Shown: positions 60,669 through 64,000 of the stretch, one piece after another
Position numbering within the stretch: the first letter of the stretch is position 1
Layout: each line of letters starts with the position of its first letter
DNA from: Microvirga arabica
GTDB lineage: Bacteria > Pseudomonadota > Alphaproteobacteria > Rhizobiales > Beijerinckiaceae
Length of the DNA stretch: 64,000 nt
Assembly (NCBI RefSeq): GCF_016811235.1
Contig: NZ_JAFBID010000002.1
Span: 124,001 to 188,000 of the forward strand
Reading direction: 5' to 3'
Notes under the pieces: model-generated
Seen by the model: the letters and a program-made list of their open reading frames with translations, nothing else
Database searches by the model: none
What the model was told of the DNA's origin: nothing
Position numbers and translations under genes: made by a program

Positions 60669-60758
60669 CGTCATCCCCGGACTTGTTCCGGGGATCCACG
60701 TCTTGCAACGTGCGGGTCCTGAAAATGTGGATGGCCGGGACGAGCCCGGCCATGACGG
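60669..60758. repeat. Second type of REP-like element
   Basis: Outer ends CCGTCAT (60669-60675) and ATGACGG (60752-60758) are inverted. Inside are hairpins ATCCCCGG/CCGGGGAT (60673-60695) and ATGGCCGGG/CCCGGCCAT (60731-60753). Confidence 0.75.
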
Positions 60759-61102
60759 CAAGGGTGAGAGCACGTTCTCAATTTGTTCTTGGCTGCTGCT
60801 CTAACCTTGGCTATATCTGGGCTCATCCTCGCCCGCCGAGGGGCGCGCTCGCGAGGCGTCGCCGCAGTGGGGCAAGGAGCGGTCCCGCCGCAGGTCTCGC
60901 ACCCCTGTGATCGCGGGTGGCCGATCCTGGCTTGTTCCAGGTCCGCTGAAACAAACCGTGCGTGACGAGCAGCCTGGCTCTCACCTTCCACACCACACAT
61001 CGAGCCGGGCTGCCCTAAACGCCTCCCTCGACACCTTCAGGCTCGCAGCACCCGCTGCGGGCCCACAGGTGCTGGCTCTTTGACAAGCCAACCAACAGCG
61101 TC
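60759..61102. other. Gap inside the repeat cluster, no gene seen
   Basis: About 340 bases between repeat elements. Short open frames exist but none has a convincing start, bias or homology, and no RNA gene was recognised. Confidence 0.45.
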
Positions 61103-61184
61103 ATTCCGGACGGCAAAGCCGATCCGGGATCGCACAAACCAGCCCAGCACTGTCATCCCGGGGCGGCGCAGCCGAGTCCGGGAT
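61103..61184. repeat. Two adjacent REP-like hairpins
   Basis: ATTCCGGACGGC-AAA-GCCGATCCGGGAT (61103-61130) and ATCCCGGGGCGGC-GCA-GCCGAGTCCGGGAT (61155-61184), each an imperfect palindrome with a three-base loop. They share the motif 'TCAT-CCGG-(C)GGC...GCCGA-TCCGGGAT'. Confidence 0.7.
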
Positions 61185-61306
61185 CCATAATCGCTGACGA
61201 GGCAGAAAGAGGCGCGACGCTGATCGCCTTCCTTGAGGCGTCGGCGGTTCTGGATCCCCGCCTGCGTGGGGACGAAACCGATAAGGATTGAGCGCCTCGT
61301 CCTGCC

Positions 61307-61344
61307 CGCCATCCCGGGTTCTGCTTCGCAGCTCCGGGATGGCG
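61307..61344 (-). terminator. Strong hairpin after hemF, REP-like or terminator
   Basis: Eleven perfect base pairs CGCCATCCCGG (61307-61317) / CCGGGATGGCG (61334-61344). It begins ten bases beyond the hemF stop on the minus strand. No T-run follows, so it may be a REP element or a transcript-end stabiliser. Confidence 0.5.
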
Positions 61345-61354
61345 AATTCTTGGT

Positions 61355-62251
61355 TTAGGGCCACCTCACCGTCGGCGGCATGGAGGACAGGATCGACGCG
61401 ATGTTGCCGCCGGTCTTCAGGCCGAAGATCGTGCCGCGGTCGTAGAGCAGGTTGAACTCCACGTAGCGCCCGCGCCGGACCTGCTGCTCGATCCGGTCGT
61501 CTTCCGTCCAGGACTTGGTGACGTTGCGGCGGACGATCTCGGGATAGACCTTGAGGAAAGCCTCGCCCACGTTTCGCGTGAAGGCGAAGTCCTCGTCCGG
61601 GTTCCCGGTCCAGTGGTAGTCGTAGAAGATGCCGCCGATGCCGCGCGGCTCGTTGCGGTGCTTCAGGAAGAAGTACTCGTCGCACCATTTCTTGTACTTC
61701 TCATAGGATCCCTCCGGCGCGTGGGCGCTGCAGGCCTGCTCCATCGCGTCGTGGAAGAACACCGTATCCGGATCCTCCTGCGTGCGCCGCCGGTCGAGGA
61801 CCGGTGTGAGGTCGGCCCCGCCGCCGAACCAGGGCTTCGTGGTCACCACGAAGCGGGTATTCATGTGGACGGTCGGCACGTTCGGGTTCCAGGGATGGGC
61901 GATGAGCGAGATGCCGCCCGCCCAGAAGCGCGGGTCCTGGTCGGAGCCGGGGATCTGGCCACGGAATTCCGGCGCGAACTCGCCATGGACTGTCGAGACG
62001 TGGACGCCCACCTTCTCGAACACGCGGCCCTTCATCATGGACATGACGCCCCCGCCGCCGGGGGCGCCGCTATGGTCCTTGCGTTCCCAGGGCGTGCGCA
62101 CGAACCGGCCGGGCTCAGACGCTTCCGGGGGGAGGGGAGCCGTTACCTCATCCTCCAGCGCTTCGAAGGCCGCGCAGATGCGGTCGCGCAGCAGGGCGAA
62201 CCAGACAGGGGCCTCATTCTGCAGGCGCGCGACGTCGGCTTGGTCGGTCAT
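61355..62251 (-). CDS. hemF: Oxygen-dependent coproporphyrinogen III oxidase
   Basis: 298 residues from ATG 62251; GTG 62266, overlapping the trmL stop, is an alternative. Signature parts: [92 protein letters not shown]. It converts coproporphyrinogen III to protoporphyrinogen IX aerobically in haem synthesis. Paired with trmL upstream. Confidence 0.95.
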   Translation of the reverse strand: MTDQADVARLQNEAPVWFALLRDRICAAFEALEDEVTAPLPPEASEPGRFVRTPWERKDHSGAPGGGGVMSMMKGRVFEKVGVHVSTVHGEFAPEFRGQIPGSDQDPRFWAGGISLIAHPWNPNVPTVHMNTRFVVTTKPWFGGGADLTPVLDRRRTQEDPDTVFFHDAMEQACSAHAPEGSYEKYKKWCDEYFFLKHRNEPRGIGGIFYDYHWTGNPDEDFAFTRNVGEAFLKVYPEIVRRNVTKSWTEDDRIEQQVRRGRYVEFNLLYDRGTIFGLKTGGNIASILSSMPPTVRWP

Positions 62252-62262
62252 CAGGTCTGGTC

Positions 62263-62742
62263 TCACATCTCGGAAGGAGCGGGATCGGGAAACGAACGGG
62301 TCTGCCGCAGGGCCTCGCCGAGGATCATGGCGGCGGTCACGGCCACATTAAGGGAGCGCATGCCGGTCTGCATGGGGATGAGGATTCTCGCATCCGCCAC
62401 CGCATGGACTTCGTCCGGTACGCCGGCGGACTCGCGGCCGACCAAGACTATGTCGTTGGGTCGGTATGCGAAATCCGTATAGGGGATCGCCCCCTTGGTG
62501 GTGGCGAGGACGAGGCGCGCCCCGGTTTCCTGCCGCCATGCCTCGAAGGCCCGCCAGGAAATGTGACGGGTGATGGTTGCGTGGCTGAGATAATCCATGC
62601 CGGAGCGGCGCAGGTTGCGGTCGGAAACGTCGAAAGCCGCAGGTTCGATGATCTCGACCGGGACTCCGAGGCAGGCCGAAAGCCGCAGCATGGTGCCGGT
62701 GTTCTGCGGGATGTCCGGCTGGTAAATGGCAAGTCGGGGCAT
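62263..62742 (-). CDS. trmL: tRNA (cytidine/uridine-34-2'-O)-methyltransferase TrmL
   Basis: 159 residues from ATG 62742. SPOUT fold motifs: [47 protein letters not shown], and [20 protein letters not shown] with the trefoil-knot SAM site. Methylates the wobble ribose of tRNA-Leu isoacceptors. Stop lies 11 bases before the chosen hemF start. Confidence 0.92.
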   Translation of the reverse strand: MPRLAIYQPDIPQNTGTMLRLSACLGVPVEIIEPAAFDVSDRNLRRSGMDYLSHATITRHISWRAFEAWRQETGARLVLATTKGAIPYTDFAYRPNDIVLVGRESAGVPDEVHAVADARILIPMQTGMRSLNVAVTAAMILGEALRQTRSFPDPAPSEM

Positions 62743-63012
62743 GAGTCCGTCATCGTGGCAACGGGCTCCGCCGTCAAGGGAGCGTCCATCGGGGGGCGGG
62801 TCGGCGGCATTTTGAGGCACAGGCTGGAACAACTCCAATCCGGCTATGGACAGGCGGGCTTGACCGTGCCAAAGAGCCACCGCGCGGCGACTCCCAGTCG
62901 CATTGCGCGCGTATTGTCGTGTTCCATATCGGAATGCGTGAGCCGAATGCCAGGGTTACCAAGGCATTGCCGATGCGCGGTTCTCGTTTTTTGACCAATG
63001 CTGGAGAGCCAA

Positions 63013-63561
63013 GTGGCCGAGACCACCACTCATGTCGCTGAGCCGACACGGCGCGATTTTCTGTACATCGCCACGGGCGCAGCCGCCGCTATCGGCGGAG
63101 CCACCCTGGTATGGCCCTTCGTCCAGTCCCTGGCGCCCGACGCGGCGACGGTGGCTGCCGGCGCCCCCGTCGAAGTCGACTTGGCTCCGATCGCCGAAGG
63201 CCAGATCGTGAAGGTGTTCTGGCGCGGCAAGCTGATCTTCATCCGGCACCGCACGCCGGACGAGATCAAGGCTGCAGCGGACGTGAACGTTGCCTCCCTG
63301 CGCGACCCGCAGCCCGACGCGGCCCGCGTGAAGGAGGGCAAGGCGCAGTGGCTCGTCGTCTATGGCAACTGCACCCATCTCGGCTGCGTGCCGCTGGGCA
63401 ATTCTGGCGAGTACAACGGCTGGTTCTGCCCCTGCCACGGTTCGGTGTTCGACACCTCCGGCCGCGTCCGCGGCGGCCCGGCGCCGATCAATCTGCCGAT
63501 TCCGCCCTATGCCTTCGCGTCCGACACGAAGGTCATCATCGGCCAAGAAGCCACGGCGTAA
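63013..63561 (+). CDS. petA: Ubiquinol-cytochrome c reductase Rieske iron-sulfur subunit
   Basis: 182 residues from GTG 63013, with GGAGAG five to ten bases upstream; ATG 62998 would add five residues and has no ribosome binding site. Twin-arginine motif [11 protein letters not shown] precedes the membrane anchor ([19 protein letters not shown]). Rieske ligands CTHLGC and CPCHGS bind the [2Fe-2S] cluster, with the GGPAP-x-NLP loop following. Part of complex bc1 in the cytoplasmic membrane; petB follows after 25 bases. Confidence 0.95.
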   Translation: MAETTTHVAEPTRRDFLYIATGAAAAIGGATLVWPFVQSLAPDAATVAAGAPVEVDLAPIAEGQIVKVFWRGKLIFIRHRTPDEIKAAADVNVASLRDPQPDAARVKEGKAQWLVVYGNCTHLGCVPLGNSGEYNGWFCPCHGSVFDTSGRVRGGPAPINLPIPPYAFASDTKVIIGQEATA

Positions 63562-63586
63562 CCTAAGCGACGATCAGGCGATACAC

Positions 63587-64000
63587 ATGAGCCAGCATCC
63601 CACAACTTACGTTCCCAAGAGCGCCTTCGGTCAGTGGTTCGAGAGCCGCCTGCCGATCGCGGGCCTCATCCACTCGTCCTTCATCGCGTTCCCGGTGCCG
63701 CGGAACCTGACCTATTTCTGGACCTTCGGCGCCATCCTGGTGTTCATGCTCGTCGCGCAGATCGTGACCGGCGTGTTCCTGGCGATGTACTACACGCCGA
63801 ACGCCGATATGGCGTTCCAGTCCGTCGAGCACATCATGCGCGACGTGAACTACGGCTGGCTGATCCGCTATCTGCACGCCAACGGCGCGTCGATGTTCTT
63901 CATCGCCGTCTACATCCACATCTTCCGGAACTTCTATTACGGCTCCTACAAGGCGCCCCGCGAGGTTCTGTACATCCTCGGCGTGATCATCTTCATCCTC
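63587..64000 (+). CDS. petB: Cytochrome b of the bc1 complex, N-terminal part
   Basis: The first 138 codons are seen, ATG 63587, continuing off the right edge. Text: [100 protein letters not shown]. Haem-ligand histidines HANGAS and HIFRN and the first three membrane segments are visible. Second gene of the petABC operon. Confidence 0.95.
   Translation, partial: MSQHPTTYVPKSAFGQWFESRLPIAGLIHSSFIAFPVPRNLTYFWTFGAILVFMLVAQIVTGVFLAMYYTPNADMAFQSVEHIMRDVNYGWLIRYLHANGASMFFIAVYIHIFRNFYYGSYKAPREVLYILGVIIFIL

Noticed and set aside
60608-60910. Short frames inside the repeat cluster
   Set aside because: They are made of repeat palindromes and occur on both strands; no homology.

Overview
The window reads as chromosome of a high-GC alphaproteobacterium of the order Hyphomicrobiales (Rhizobiales), most likely Methylobacteriaceae and perhaps Microvirga-like. 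This rests on the mbfA-type ferritin/VIT1 gene with an Irr-type iron box, on gene pairs such as DUF1285-NUDIX-DUF6111-CCA transferase, on the DUF4142/CsbD/DUF4112 genes, and on Rhizobiales-style intergenic repeats. Genus assignment is inference.

Region 1 (1-21113): an alginate-type exopolysaccharide locus. At the left edge the N-terminus of a PL7-like alginate lyase runs off the window on the minus strand. It is followed by one long plus-strand operon: algD (GDP-mannose dehydrogenase), alg8 (polymerase), alg44 (PilZ c-di-GMP receptor/periplasmic subunit), algA (mannose-6-P isomerase/GMP), a 1246-residue fusion of a TPR-like domain to an AlgG-type epimerase, algL (PL5 lyase) and three exported Sel1-repeat proteins. 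No algE, algX, algI, algJ or algF is present in the window. Two paralogous LuxR-type regulators with degenerate receiver domains follow.

Region 2 (21149-31620): a branched-chain-amino-acid-type (Liv) ABC transporter operon ending in a GMC oxidoreductase; divergently, a succinate-semialdehyde-type dehydrogenase; then a HAD phosphatase and a divergent glycerate 2-kinase whose 3' end overlaps an orphan histidine kinase.

Region 3 (32413-45868): csbD, tusA-mobA-mrp, a stress flavoprotein, pncB-pxpA, a fluoroacetate-dehalogenase-like hydrolase, a DUF882 peptidase-like protein, DUF4112, and a polar amino acid ABC transporter with two tandem paralogous binding proteins, then an FAH-family hydrolase.

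Region 4 (46026-64000): a DUF4142 protein carrying a duplicated glycine zipper, a phosphoesterase, mbfA with an Irr box, a 39-residue small protein, NUDIX, GNAT, a MoxR-DUF58-DUF4159-membrane protein operon, DUF1285-NUDIX-DUF6111-CCA transferase, a cluster of palindromic repeats, hemF-trmL, and the start of the cytochrome bc1 operon (petA, partial petB). No tRNA, rRNA, CRISPR array or intact insertion sequence was recognised.
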